DNA from: Kaistella flava (ex Peng et al. 2021)
GTDB taxonomy: Bacteria > Bacteroidota > Bacteroidia > Flavobacteriales > Weeksellaceae
Length of the DNA: 64,000 nt
Assembly: GCF_015191005.1 (NCBI RefSeq)
Contig: NZ_CP040442.1
Span: forward strand, 2,356,001-2,420,000
Reading direction: 5' to 3'
The notes beneath the pieces were generated by a model. That model searched no databases. It was not told where the DNA came from and saw nothing but the letters and a program-made list of their open reading frames with translations. Both the position numbers and the translations under genes were made by a program. Shown here one piece after another: positions 34,319-42,129 of the stretch (positions within the stretch are counted from its first letter, which is position 1; every line of letters starts with the position of its first letter).

Positions 34319-35488
34319 TTGAGCGATTTAGATTTATTACACTTCGAACAGCTAAAAAATGAGGTTCAAACTCAATATTTAGACAAACACTCACCTTCCT
34401 TTGATGATATTTCAAAATGGAAAGGGATTGACATCATCTATTTTCAAGAAGATTTAAGAAAAATCGCTAAAGGTAACATCAGCGAAAAGTCTTTTTACAC
34501 TTACTTTAAAAATTCTCCAGTTACCAAACTTCCAAGAATTGACATGTTGAATATCCTTAGCATTTATGCAGGTTATATGTCATGGTATGAATTTAAAAAG
34601 AAGCATCTTTTTGCCGACGAAATCTTAAAAGAATTTGAAGATCATGATGAAAATTTAGAGGAGGAATTAAAAAAAGCAGTTGAAAAAGCAGAAAATATTG
34701 AGCAAGAACCTATAAATGTTCAAAAACAAGATATTTCAGCTCCAAAACTAACAGAAACAACAATCACAAATCCTGATTTACAAATATCAACTACTGATAA
34801 TCAAAGCATTAAAGAAAACAAAGGACCATTTACCACTTATGATACTTCTGAACAAAAATCAACAATATCAATTGTAAAAAAATATATTTGGTTGGGTATT
34901 TCTGCTATTTTGGCAATTTTGGTCGGACTTTTAGTTTTCAAAGAGGAACTCTTTAGTAAAAAATTCTATTATAGCTTTATCGATGCTGACCGAAATTCTA
35001 AAATCAATGCTGAATTGCAAGTACAGATTCTAAAAGATAATGAATCGCCAATCTTATATAACGCAAAACCTAACGAGCCATTCGTTTATACGACCAAATC
35101 AAAAAATTTAACAATGGTCGTATCTTCCCCTTATTATAAAACGGATACTATAAGAAGGAATTTGGAAACTGCGCCCGAAGCAGAGAATATTGAGCTAAAG
35201 CCAAATGATTATGCAATTATGCTTTTCTACTATTCTAAATCACTAAAAGATTTAAAGAAAAAAAGAGAATCATTAAATTTCCTGATCAGTGATAACGCCC
35301 TTATTTATCAAGTGTATGACAACGAAACTTACGGCGTAGAAACAATGGATAAACAACGGTACATCAACTTAGTGACTTTACCTTCAACCTCGCTGGAAAA
35401 CCTTGAAGTAATTGACACAAAGAACGATAAGAACAACAAAATAATAATGATTAAATTCAAAATTGCCACCGATGAAAAGCCAAAATAA
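34319..35488 (+). CDS. Single-pass membrane protein with a Bacteroidota-type N-terminal domain
   Basis: 389 residues from a TTG start; no upstream ATG is in frame. Residues ~30-97 (ISEKSFYTYFKNS, then LNILSIYAGYMSWYEFKKKH) resemble an N-terminal module I recall from many Flavobacteriia proteins that ends with 'TLN.L..Y.GY.SW..F'. A charged, low-complexity linker (100-185) leads to one membrane helix at 189-207 (YIWLGISAILAILVGLLVF) and a ~180-residue beta-rich extracytoplasmic domain. It overlaps the next lipoprotein gene by 17 bp, so the two probably work together. Function unknown; envelope sensing is an inference from topology. Confidence 0.7.
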   Translation: MSDLDLLHFEQLKNEVQTQYLDKHSPSFDDISKWKGIDIIYFQEDLRKIAKGNISEKSFYTYFKNSPVTKLPRIDMLNILSIYAGYMSWYEFKKKHLFADEILKEFEDHDENLEEELKKAVEKAENIEQEPINVQKQDISAPKLTETTITNPDLQISTTDNQSIKENKGPFTTYDTSEQKSTISIVKKYIWLGISAILAILVGLLVFKEELFSKKFYYSFIDADRNSKINAELQVQILKDNESPILYNAKPNEPFVYTTKSKNLTMVVSSPYYKTDTIRRNLETAPEAENIELKPNDYAIMLFYYSKSLKDLKKKRESLNFLISDNALIYQVYDNETYGVETMDKQRYINLVTLPSTSLENLEVIDTKNDKNNKIIMIKFKIATDEKPK

Positions 35489-36056
35489 ACTAGTTTTTTT
35501 CCTAATCAGTTTACTTTTAATTACTTTTTCCTGCAATAAGGAAAATAAGCAAATGTCTGATTTAGAAATCGTTAGAAATAACAATAATAAGAAATCCTAT
35601 CCGGTAACCAAGATGGATAGTGCGCAAGCAATAACTTCTATTACGAAGCAAAAAATTCAGGAATTATTCGACTTATCTACTTTATATACGTCTGGAAACC
35701 GAGACACAGAAATCGATTCCGTGATATATGCACAGATGAAAAGTTATTTTGTAGATCAAGATTCCAATAAATTGAGTCCGCTTCTTTTGCAACTGGACAG
35801 TTTAAAGGTACAAACTGCGAAAGTGGGTAATATTTCGGTGACCAAAGAAATCAGAGGAAATGATACGTTAGATCTTGCTAAGTTTTATGTAGAATATTTT
35901 GATTTTAAAAACCGTTTGATTGGTTCATTTGAAAAGAATGCGCAATATGTTCTAAAACCTTCACCAGTAAAATTCGTAAAAGAATTCAAATTCTACTTTG
36001 TCGACTTCGATTCAAAACTACCGAAAGACAGTACTTCTGTCGGCGTAACTAAATAA
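35472..36056 (+). CDS. Lipoprotein of unknown function
   Basis: 194 residues from ATG 35472 (an upstream TTG is rejected because the lipoprotein signal KLVFFLISLLLITFSC begins at the ATG). The mature part is soluble, beta/alpha mixed, with no family I recognise. The start lies inside the end of the membrane-protein gene, pointing to translational coupling. The 3' end overlaps the convergent cyclo-ligase gene by 64 bp. Confidence 0.75.
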   Translation: MKSQNKLVFFLISLLLITFSCNKENKQMSDLEIVRNNNNKKSYPVTKMDSAQAITSITKQKIQELFDLSTLYTSGNRDTEIDSVIYAQMKSYFVDQDSNKLSPLLLQLDSLKVQTAKVGNISVTKEIRGNDTLDLAKFYVEYFDFKNRLIGSFEKNAQYVLKPSPVKFVKEFKFYFVDFDSKLPKDSTSVGVTK

Positions 36057-36580
36057 TCAAGCTGCACATCAAACTCTGAAACATCTTCAACTTTTTCATT
36101 AGGAGGGAAAAAACTGACTCCTACTTTAATTGCGTTTGGATTAATCTCTGAAAAAAATCGGTCGTAAAATCCTTTTCCGTAACCTACTCTATTCCCAAAT
36201 TGATCGGAATATAAAAGTGGAGTAATAATAAAATCGAAATCCTTTACCCCACAATCTTCGTTTCCTTCCGGTTCTTTAATTCCCCAGGAATTTTCAATTA
36301 AAGGAGTTTCTTTGGTAATTTCTAAAGCGATTAGTTTTCCTTTGATAATTTTCGGCACAAAAACACGGATTTTATTTTCAAAAAACTCTTTTAAAAATGG
36401 AGATGTATCAACTTCACCTTTTTCCGGAATCGATAAGAAACAATGAACTTTCTGATCTTCCTTTAAATCAAATTCAGAAATAAAGTTCTCGAAGATCTTT
36501 TTGGACAAAGACTGAACTTCAGTTTCTGTTAAAGATTCTTTCTTTTCTAAATAGACTTTTCTAATTTCAGATTTTTTCAT
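35993..36580 (-). CDS. 5-formyltetrahydrofolate cyclo-ligase
   Basis: Converts 5-formyl-THF to 5,10-methenyl-THF with ATP. I start it at 36580 (MKKSEIRKVYLEKK, 195 residues), the usual family N-terminus, and not at 36622. The ATP/Mg motif is GYGKGFYDRFF and the C-terminus ends DYLVTPTEVLSF plus a short tail. The tail is encoded opposite the end of the plus-strand lipoprotein gene. Confidence 0.93.
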   Translation of the reverse strand: MKKSEIRKVYLEKKESLTETEVQSLSKKIFENFISEFDLKEDQKVHCFLSIPEKGEVDTSPFLKEFFENKIRVFVPKIIKGKLIALEITKETPLIENSWGIKEPEGNEDCGVKDFDFIITPLLYSDQFGNRVGYGKGFYDRFFSEINPNAIKVGVSFFPPNEKVEDVSEFDVQLDYLVTPTEVLSFGSFESKSTK

Positions 36581-36596
36581 TTTCAAATGTATTAAA

Positions 36597-36626
36597 AAAA
36601 ATTGCGTCTCTAGGAAACGCAATTTA
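36597..36626 (-). terminator. Hairpin after ferredoxin gene
   Basis: AAATTGCGT pairs with ACGCAATTT across a 9-nt loop; on the minus strand it is followed by TTTTTTTAAT. It lies between ferredoxin and the cyclo-ligase, so it may terminate the tRNA-hydroxylation unit. Confidence 0.7.
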
Positions 36627-36637
36627 CAATTTGATAT

Positions 36638-36868
36638 TTAAATTTCTTTAACCGATATAATTTTCACCGGACAGGCTTTTGCCGCTTTCTCACAAGACTC
36701 AAATGATTCATGATTTGGAATTTTCAAAGTATAGAATCCTTTTTTATTTTCTGTTCTTAACAAAACTGACTTGCCATCTTTCTTGGACATCCGAAAATAC
36801 TCCGGCGCAAATTCTGCGCAATAATTACAACCAATACATTTCTCACGTTGAAGCGTTACGATAATCAT
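36638..36868 (-). CDS. 4Fe-4S ferredoxin
   Basis: 76-residue single-cluster ferredoxin: CIGCNYC (Cys11, 14, 17) plus a CP near residue 66 supply four ligands, and one further Cys about seven residues before the CP could form a disulfide or be spare, as in other monocluster ferredoxins. It lies 44 bp after TrhP on the same strand. TrhP carries a four-Cys Fe-S motif, so this ferredoxin could be its electron partner; that is inference from position. Confidence 0.9.
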   Translation of the reverse strand: MIIVTLQREKCIGCNYCAEFAPEYFRMSKKDGKSVLLRTENKKGFYTLKIPNHESFESCEKAAKACPVKIISVKEI

Positions 36869-36912
36869 GTTTTATAATGGGTAATGAGCAATAAGTAATT
36901 GGTGATGATTAA

Positions 36913-38160
36913 TTAATCTGACTGCACAATTTTATATAATTTATCAGAAGGTCTTACTTTAAAATTTGTTTTGAAAGTAACAACATCAGATTTTGAAGCT
37001 TTTGCTGCATCTGGTTTCTCATCAACTCGTATTGATTCCAAAACCATTTCTTGCGAACCTGTTGTTGGACCTTGAATTAAAACTTTATCGCCAACCGTTA
37101 AATCGTATGCTTCAATTAAAAATTCTGCGATATTTGATTTCGGGTAGAAATGTCTTCCCTTTCCGATATAAACTTTTTTCTGTGTTGCGGCAGAGCCGTT
37201 TTCTGCAGACCATTCTCCTAATTCTTGTCCTAAATAATAACCTCCCCAGAAACCTCTGTTATAAACGGTTTCAAGTTGTTTCATCCATTCAGCCACTTTT
37301 TCTTGATTGAAAGTTCCATCTGCAATTGCATCGATGGCTTCTCTATAACATTTGGTTACAGTCGCTACATATTCTGGTGCTCTACCACGTCCTTCAATTT
37401 TTAGAACACTCACTCCGGCATCAACAATTTGATCTAAAAAACTAATCGTACATAAATCTTTCGGAGACATCATATACTCATTATCCAATTCAATTTCAAA
37501 TCCGGTTTCCTGATCGATTACGGTATATTTTTTTCGACAGTTTTGTTTGCAGGCACCTCTGTTTGCGGAAGAATTCGCAGAATGTAAACTCAAATAACAT
37601 TTCCCGGAAACCGCCATACAAAGTGCACCATGTCCGAAAATCTCAACTTCAACTAAATTTCCTGATGGCCCTTTTACTTGCTCTTTAACAATTTGATCAC
37701 AGATTTTTTTAATTTGCGACATGCTTAATTCCCGACTCATTACCATTGTATCAGCGAAAAGAGCGTAGAATTTCACCGTTTCAATATTGGTAATATTAAT
37801 TTGCGTAGAAATATGAACTTCCATACCGATTTGTCTTGCGTACGATATCACCGCTTGATCCATCGCAATTACTGCAGTCAAATTTGCTGCTTTTGCTTTA
37901 TCTAAAAGCGTTTTAATTAAAGATAAATCGTGGTCGTAAATAATCGTATTTAAAGTAAGATAAATTCGAACGCCTTTTTCTGAGCATCGTCGGGAGATTT
38001 CCGGTAAATCATCTAAAGTAAAATTCATGGAAGCCCGCGCTCTCATGTTCAATTGTTCTACGCCGAAATAAATTGAATCTGCGCCGTTATCGATTGCTGC
38101 TTGCATAGAAGTAAAATCACCGGCCGGCGACATTAATTCTATTTTTCCTGATCTCGTCAT
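36913..38160 (-). CDS. trhP: Peptidase U32-family tRNA hydroxylation protein TrhP
   Basis: 415 residues. In E. coli TrhP (YegQ) forms 5-hydroxyuridine at tRNA position 34 in an oxygen-independent, prephenate-linked route. The U32 core starts KIELMSPAGDFTSMQAAID. A C-x6-C-x15-C-x3-C pattern (CMAVSGKC ... ACKQNC) matches the 4Fe-4S ligands known from U32 relatives such as UbiU/UbiV. Residues ~328-415 form the U32 C-terminal domain, which is also present in the neighbouring TrhO. The start shares one base with the trhO stop (TAATG). Confidence 0.88.
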   Translation of the reverse strand: MTRSGKIELMSPAGDFTSMQAAIDNGADSIYFGVEQLNMRARASMNFTLDDLPEISRRCSEKGVRIYLTLNTIIYDHDLSLIKTLLDKAKAANLTAVIAMDQAVISYARQIGMEVHISTQINITNIETVKFYALFADTMVMSRELSMSQIKKICDQIVKEQVKGPSGNLVEVEIFGHGALCMAVSGKCYLSLHSANSSANRGACKQNCRKKYTVIDQETGFEIELDNEYMMSPKDLCTISFLDQIVDAGVSVLKIEGRGRAPEYVATVTKCYREAIDAIADGTFNQEKVAEWMKQLETVYNRGFWGGYYLGQELGEWSAENGSAATQKKVYIGKGRHFYPKSNIAEFLIEAYDLTVGDKVLIQGPTTGSQEMVLESIRVDEKPDAAKASKSDVVTFKTNFKVRPSDKLYKIVQSD

Positions 38161-39515
38161 TATCCTAAAATTTTATATAATTTATCGGATAAACGAATTC
38201 TAAACGGAGTTTCGAAAGTGATTTGATCTCCTACTTTCGCCGTTTCACACGGACCTCCATTTGCAAACAGTTCAGTAATCGTAAATTCTTGATCACCAGT
38301 TGTTGGTCCAGAAATCAAAACTTTATCACCAATTGAAAGTTCATTGTTTTCAATTACAAACTGAGCGATTTTTGATTTTGTATAATAATGTTCGGCCTTT
38401 CCAACCAATACTTTCTTGATGGCTATTTTCTGACGGATATTTTTTGTTTCGACTTGTGCTAAAGGTTTCTTTGGTAAATCGCCTGAATTTTTAAACTTCA
38501 AAGCATCAGATTTTCCTTTTCTGAAAACTTTATTTCCAACCTGGATTCCTCTTCTTAATTTTATTTGTTCTCCTACAGGTAAATGGGTCGTTTCTAAACA
38601 TTCAACTGAACAGCAATTTTCCATTGCCACTTTACAATCGTCACATTGAATAAACAACAAATGACAACCATCATTCGCACAATTCGTGTGATTATCACAA
38701 GGTTTTCCACACTGATGACATTGCGAAACAATATCGTCTGTAATCCTTTCACCTAATCGATGATCAAACACAAAGTTCTTTCCAATAAATTTACTTTGAA
38801 TATTTTCTTTTTTGATCTGACGGGTATATTCGATAATTCCGCCTTCCAATTGATAAACGTTTTTAAAACCTTGATGCTTAAAATAAGCACTGGCTTTTTC
38901 ACATCGGATTCCACCTGTACAATACATGAGCAGGTTTTTATCTTCTTTGAAATCTTGTAACTGTTCGTTGATGATTGGTAAGCTTTCTCTAAAAGTTTCA
39001 ACATCCGGCGTAATCGCACCTTCGAAATGCCCGACTTCACTTTCATAATGATTTCTAAAATCTACTACAATTGTATTGGGATCTTCCAGTAAATTATTAA
39101 ATTCCTGTGCTTTTAAGTGGATTCCTTTATTGGTTACATCAAAAGTTTCATCATTTAAACCGTCGGCAACAATTTTATGTCGGACTTTTATGGTGAGTTT
39201 TAAGAAAGAATGATCGTCCTGATCTATTGCAACATTCAAGCGAATGCCTTTCATGAAATCATAAACTTCCAGTGTATCACGGAAAGCATCTATATTTTCA
39301 GCGGGAATACTCATTTGAGCATTGATTCCTTCGTGAGCAACGTAAATACGGCCAAGCGCATCGAGTGCGTTCCAGGCTATAAATAATTCGTCGCGAAATT
39401 GTTTGGGATCTGAGATTTTGGCATACGCATAGAAAGACAAAGTAAGACGTTGCTTACCGGCTTCATCAATAAGTTGAGCTCTTTCTTCTGCGCTTAAGGT
39501 GTTATACAGTTGCAT
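38160..39515 (-). CDS. trhO: tRNA uridine-34 hydroxylase TrhO (rhodanese) with U32-type C-terminal extension
   Basis: 451 residues; TrhO (YceA/UPF0176) proteins are usually about 320-350. TrhO makes 5-hydroxyuridine-34 with O2. Order of domains: N-terminal UPF0176 domain (1-~115), rhodanese domain with catalytic Cys199 in MYCTGGIRC, a Cys-rich zinc-like region (CHQCGKPC...CCSVEC, 266-306), a linker, then residues ~367-451 (KKVLVGKAEHYY...SDKLYKILG) that align with the end of TrhP at about 41 of 86 positions. It is the first gene of the trhO-trhP unit and overlaps trhP by 1 bp. Confidence 0.9.
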   Translation of the reverse strand: MQLYNTLSAEERAQLIDEAGKQRLTLSFYAYAKISDPKQFRDELFIAWNALDALGRIYVAHEGINAQMSIPAENIDAFRDTLEVYDFMKGIRLNVAIDQDDHSFLKLTIKVRHKIVADGLNDETFDVTNKGIHLKAQEFNNLLEDPNTIVVDFRNHYESEVGHFEGAITPDVETFRESLPIINEQLQDFKEDKNLLMYCTGGIRCEKASAYFKHQGFKNVYQLEGGIIEYTRQIKKENIQSKFIGKNFVFDHRLGERITDDIVSQCHQCGKPCDNHTNCANDGCHLLFIQCDDCKVAMENCCSVECLETTHLPVGEQIKLRRGIQVGNKVFRKGKSDALKFKNSGDLPKKPLAQVETKNIRQKIAIKKVLVGKAEHYYTKSKIAQFVIENNELSIGDKVLISGPTTGDQEFTITELFANGGPCETAKVGDQITFETPFRIRLSDKLYKILG

Positions 39516-39865
39516 GCTATAAACGGTTTAAGTGAGAATTTTAATTGTGCAAAGATAAACATTTATGATTTATTGGAAAGCCTGGAGTCAGCTCAATTGT
39601 TAATCAAAATATTTTAAGATTGATTTTATAATGATTTATATAAAAACAAATTAAAAATATATAATCATTTGTTTTATAATTTTCAATCTAAAATGAAAGA
39701 ATAAAGAACAGTAAAGCTTTTGCGCCAATTTCTCAATACTGAAATCCTTAATTTTAAAATCGTTTATAAGAAGTGAAATCATCATTTCTATTCTTTTGTG
39801 GCAAATAAATTGCTGAAATTCAGAGGTATAAAAAGTAAATCTCTTTAAACTTTAAAATCATTATT
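39516..39865. other. Intergenic region between trhO and the DUF4142 gene
   Basis: 350 bp, very AT-rich, divergent genes on each side. It holds the trhO -7 box; I see no good -7 box for the plus-strand gene and no ORF or hairpin of note. A short CTTTTGCGCCAATTTC near 39717 resembles fragments of the dispersed repeat seen elsewhere. Confidence 0.6.
39550..39557 (-). promoter_or_regulatory. -7 promoter box for trhO
   Basis: TATCTTTG on the minus strand fits TAnnTTTG, 34 nt before the trhO ATG. Confidence 0.55.
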
Positions 39866-40477
39866 ATGAAAAATTCAATTCTAACTGTTCTGGCAATCAC
39901 AGCCTTAGTAGCTTGTAAAAAAACAGAAACTACAGCAGTTGATACTTCTGCAGATAGTACTAATATGATGGCTCCAACTGATTCTGGTATGATGACCGAC
40001 GATACAACGAAAATGTCAGCAAGTACAGAAAATGTAAATTCAATGAGCGATCAGGATAAAAAATTTGCTGAAAATGCGGCAAAAGGTGGCATGATGGAAG
40101 TAATGCTTGGCAACATTGCAGAAACAAATTCGTCTAATGAAACCGTAAAAGCATTTGGAAAATTAATGGTTGCCGATCATACCAAAGCAGACAATGAATT
40201 AAAAGATTGGGCTTCGAAAATTGGTTATATCCTGCCTGATGCCATGGATGCAGACCAACAGAAAACAGTAGATGACTTAAAAATGAAAAAAGGGGTCGAT
40301 TTTGATAAACCTTACACCGACTTAATGGTCAATGGCCATAAATCAGTTATCGCAGATTTCAAAAAAGAAATATCCGGCGGAACTGAACCTTCTCTGAAAT
40401 CTTTTGCTTCTGCAACTTTACCAACTTTAGAGCATCATTTAGTGAAAGCTGAAGAAGCGAAAAAATCGGTGAAGTAA
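39866..40477 (+). CDS. DUF4142-domain lipoprotein
   Basis: 203 residues. Lipoprotein signal KNSILTVLAITALVAC with Cys17, a Thr/Ser/Met-rich linker (18-65), then the DUF4142 ferritin-like helical domain (DQDKKFAENAAKGGMMEVML; ELKDWASKIGY; TLEHHLVKAEEAKK). The family is common in envelope and stress contexts; a His-rich end (LEHHL) is typical. Biochemical role unknown. Confidence 0.88.
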   Translation: MKNSILTVLAITALVACKKTETTAVDTSADSTNMMAPTDSGMMTDDTTKMSASTENVNSMSDQDKKFAENAAKGGMMEVMLGNIAETNSSNETVKAFGKLMVADHTKADNELKDWASKIGYILPDAMDADQQKTVDDLKMKKGVDFDKPYTDLMVNGHKSVIADFKKEISGGTEPSLKSFASATLPTLEHHLVKAEEAKKSVK

Positions 40478-40487
40478 TAGCTCTTAA

Positions 40488-40519
40488 CAAACAAAATCCC
40501 GAAAAAATCGGGATTTGTT
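40488..40519 (+). terminator. Intrinsic terminator after the DUF4142 gene
   Basis: AACAAA-ATCCCGA pairs with TCGGGAT-TTGTT, followed by ATTTTTA. On the other strand it faces the convergent symporter gene. Confidence 0.8.
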
Positions 40520-40567
40520 ATTTTTAGTCGTCAAATATATTTGATCAAATTTTGCTGTAATTAATAT

Positions 40568-41818
40568 TTACAAATCTCCACCGTGATCTTCTAGTTGACC
40601 TTCCCATTTAGAAACTGCAGATGTTGCTAAAGCATTTCCTAACACATTGGTCATACTTCTTCCCATATCGCAGAAATGGTCAATTGGTAAAATTAATGCA
40701 ATCCCTTCTGGTGGGATTCCAAACATAGTACAAGTTGCAACGATGATCACTAAACTCGCTCTTGGAACTCCGGCGATTCCTTTTGATGTTAACATTAAAA
40801 CCAAAAGCATTATTATCTGTTGTCCTAAAGTCATGTCGATTCCGTAAATCTGAGCAATGAAGATTGCGGCGAAAGTCATGTACATCATACTTCCGTCCAG
40901 ATTAAAAGAATATCCTAAAGGTAAAATAAAGGATACAATTCTATTGTTACAACCGAATCTTTCGAGTTCTTCAACCAGTTTCGGGAAAACCGCTTCGGAA
41001 CTGGTCGTAGAAAATGCGATAAGTAAAGGCGCTTTAATTCTTCTTAATAATTCGAATAAACGATTTCCTAAAATCATATAGCCGACGATACAAAGTACCA
41101 ACCATAAAACGGCTAAGGCAAAGAAGAAATCTCGCAGATAAATTGCGTAGACTTTGAAAATATCAAAGCCATTGGTTGCGACTACGGCAGCAATTGCACC
41201 CAAAACTCCAAGTGGTGCGAACCACATGATGTAACCGACCATTTTCAAAATCGCATGTGCACAAATATCTAAAGCTCGTACAATCGGCTTGGTATATTCT
41301 TCACCCATATTTGCTAATGCAACACCAAACATAATAGAGAATACTACAATTTGTAAAACCTCATTGGTTGCAAATGCTTCGAATAAACTTTTAGGTATAA
41401 TATGGGTTACAAATTGCTCTAACGAAAGACCTTGACTATGGGTCACCATATCTCCGGCTGCATCTGCTGCCGGTTTAGGAAGCTGCATTACTCGACCTGG
41501 TTCTAACCAATTTACAAAAACGAGTCCAATCATTAGCGACACTAGAGAAGCGGTAATAAACCAGAGCATTGCTTTGGTTCCCACTCTACCGATCATTTTG
41601 ACATCGCTCATTTTAGCAATCCCCACTACCAAAGTAGTAAAGACTAAAGGCGCAATTATCATCTGCACCAGTCGAATGAAGATTGTTCCTAAGAGTTTAA
41701 TGTTTTTTGAAAATCCGGCAGCATTTTCAGAGTATTGAGTATGTACAACTCCACCCATTATTACCCCTATTATAAGAGCAACAATGATGAAGATGAATAG
41801 TTTGTTTTGACCTTTCAT
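40568..41818 (-). CDS. Dicarboxylate/amino acid:cation symporter (DAACS family)
   Basis: 416-residue inner-membrane transporter with about eight helices and two re-entrant loops. Family marks: HP1 region STTSSEAVFPKLVEELE, TM7 motif SFNLDGSMMYMTFAA, and HP2 region TSKGIAGVPRASLVIIVAT. It couples uptake of glutamate, aspartate or C4-dicarboxylates to H+ or Na+. The substrate cannot be fixed; the SSEA and NLDGS variants differ slightly from the SSSAT/NMDGT of GltP but occur in this family. Confidence 0.9.
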   Translation of the reverse strand: MKGQNKLFIFIIVALIIGVIMGGVVHTQYSENAAGFSKNIKLLGTIFIRLVQMIIAPLVFTTLVVGIAKMSDVKMIGRVGTKAMLWFITASLVSLMIGLVFVNWLEPGRVMQLPKPAADAAGDMVTHSQGLSLEQFVTHIIPKSLFEAFATNEVLQIVVFSIMFGVALANMGEEYTKPIVRALDICAHAILKMVGYIMWFAPLGVLGAIAAVVATNGFDIFKVYAIYLRDFFFALAVLWLVLCIVGYMILGNRLFELLRRIKAPLLIAFSTTSSEAVFPKLVEELERFGCNNRIVSFILPLGYSFNLDGSMMYMTFAAIFIAQIYGIDMTLGQQIIMLLVLMLTSKGIAGVPRASLVIIVATCTMFGIPPEGIALILPIDHFCDMGRSMTNVLGNALATSAVSKWEGQLEDHGGDL

Positions 41819-41960
41819 GAGAATTTTTTATTGTAAGATTACAAATATATGTCTTTTTGTTAAAATTGAGTTAAACTTTCCATTATTGGATAAGCGATTG
41901 GCTCTCTTTTATTTTTTATCAGTCTTAGAGATTCTGAACGGTGACTTACTCTTACTTTAA

Positions 41961-42079
41961 TTTCGGGGCACAACTTCGGAAAAGCGATTGCAGTGGAAAT
42001 CCTTTTTTTTGTGTAGCCAAAAGCGATGGCAAAAAAGATTGCGACAGCAAGTAATAATTTTCCTACGAGATGGCCCATA
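41961..42079 (+). repeat. Flavo-1-like intergenic element, copy left of the barrel gene
   Basis: Contains GCGATTGCAGTGGAAATCC, then a T run, GCGATGGCAAAAAAGATTGC and GATGGCCCATAAAAAAACC. It matches 45022-45130 over nearly its whole length. The framing GATTG...GGA resembles the element at 16637-16691 more loosely. Confidence 0.65.
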
Positions 42080-42080
42080 A

Positions 42081-42109
42081 AAAAACCTCCGAAGAAATCA
42101 GAGGTTTTC
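42081..42109 (-). terminator. Intrinsic terminator of the barrel gene
   Basis: AAAACCTC(C)GA pairs with TCAGAGGTTTT; on the minus strand the stem is followed by TTTTTTTATGG. The copy at 45130-45157 is nearly the same sequence. Confidence 0.8.
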
Positions 42110-42129
42110 AAATTGTAATGAGAGGGAAA

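Larger units (their letters stand above)
41819..42129. other. Intergenic region with two Flavo-1-like units
   Basis: 311 bp between the symporter and the barrel gene. It holds a degenerate unit around 41887-41935 (AAGCGATTGGCTCTC...AGAGATTCTGAACGG), a clear unit at 41961-42079, and the barrel-gene terminator. An 83-codon frame across it is spurious. Confidence 0.6.

Noticed and set aside
41860-42111. 83-codon minus-strand frame
   Set aside because: It translates a terminator and the Flavo-1-like repeats; the N-terminal MKTSDFFGGFF comes from the hairpin.
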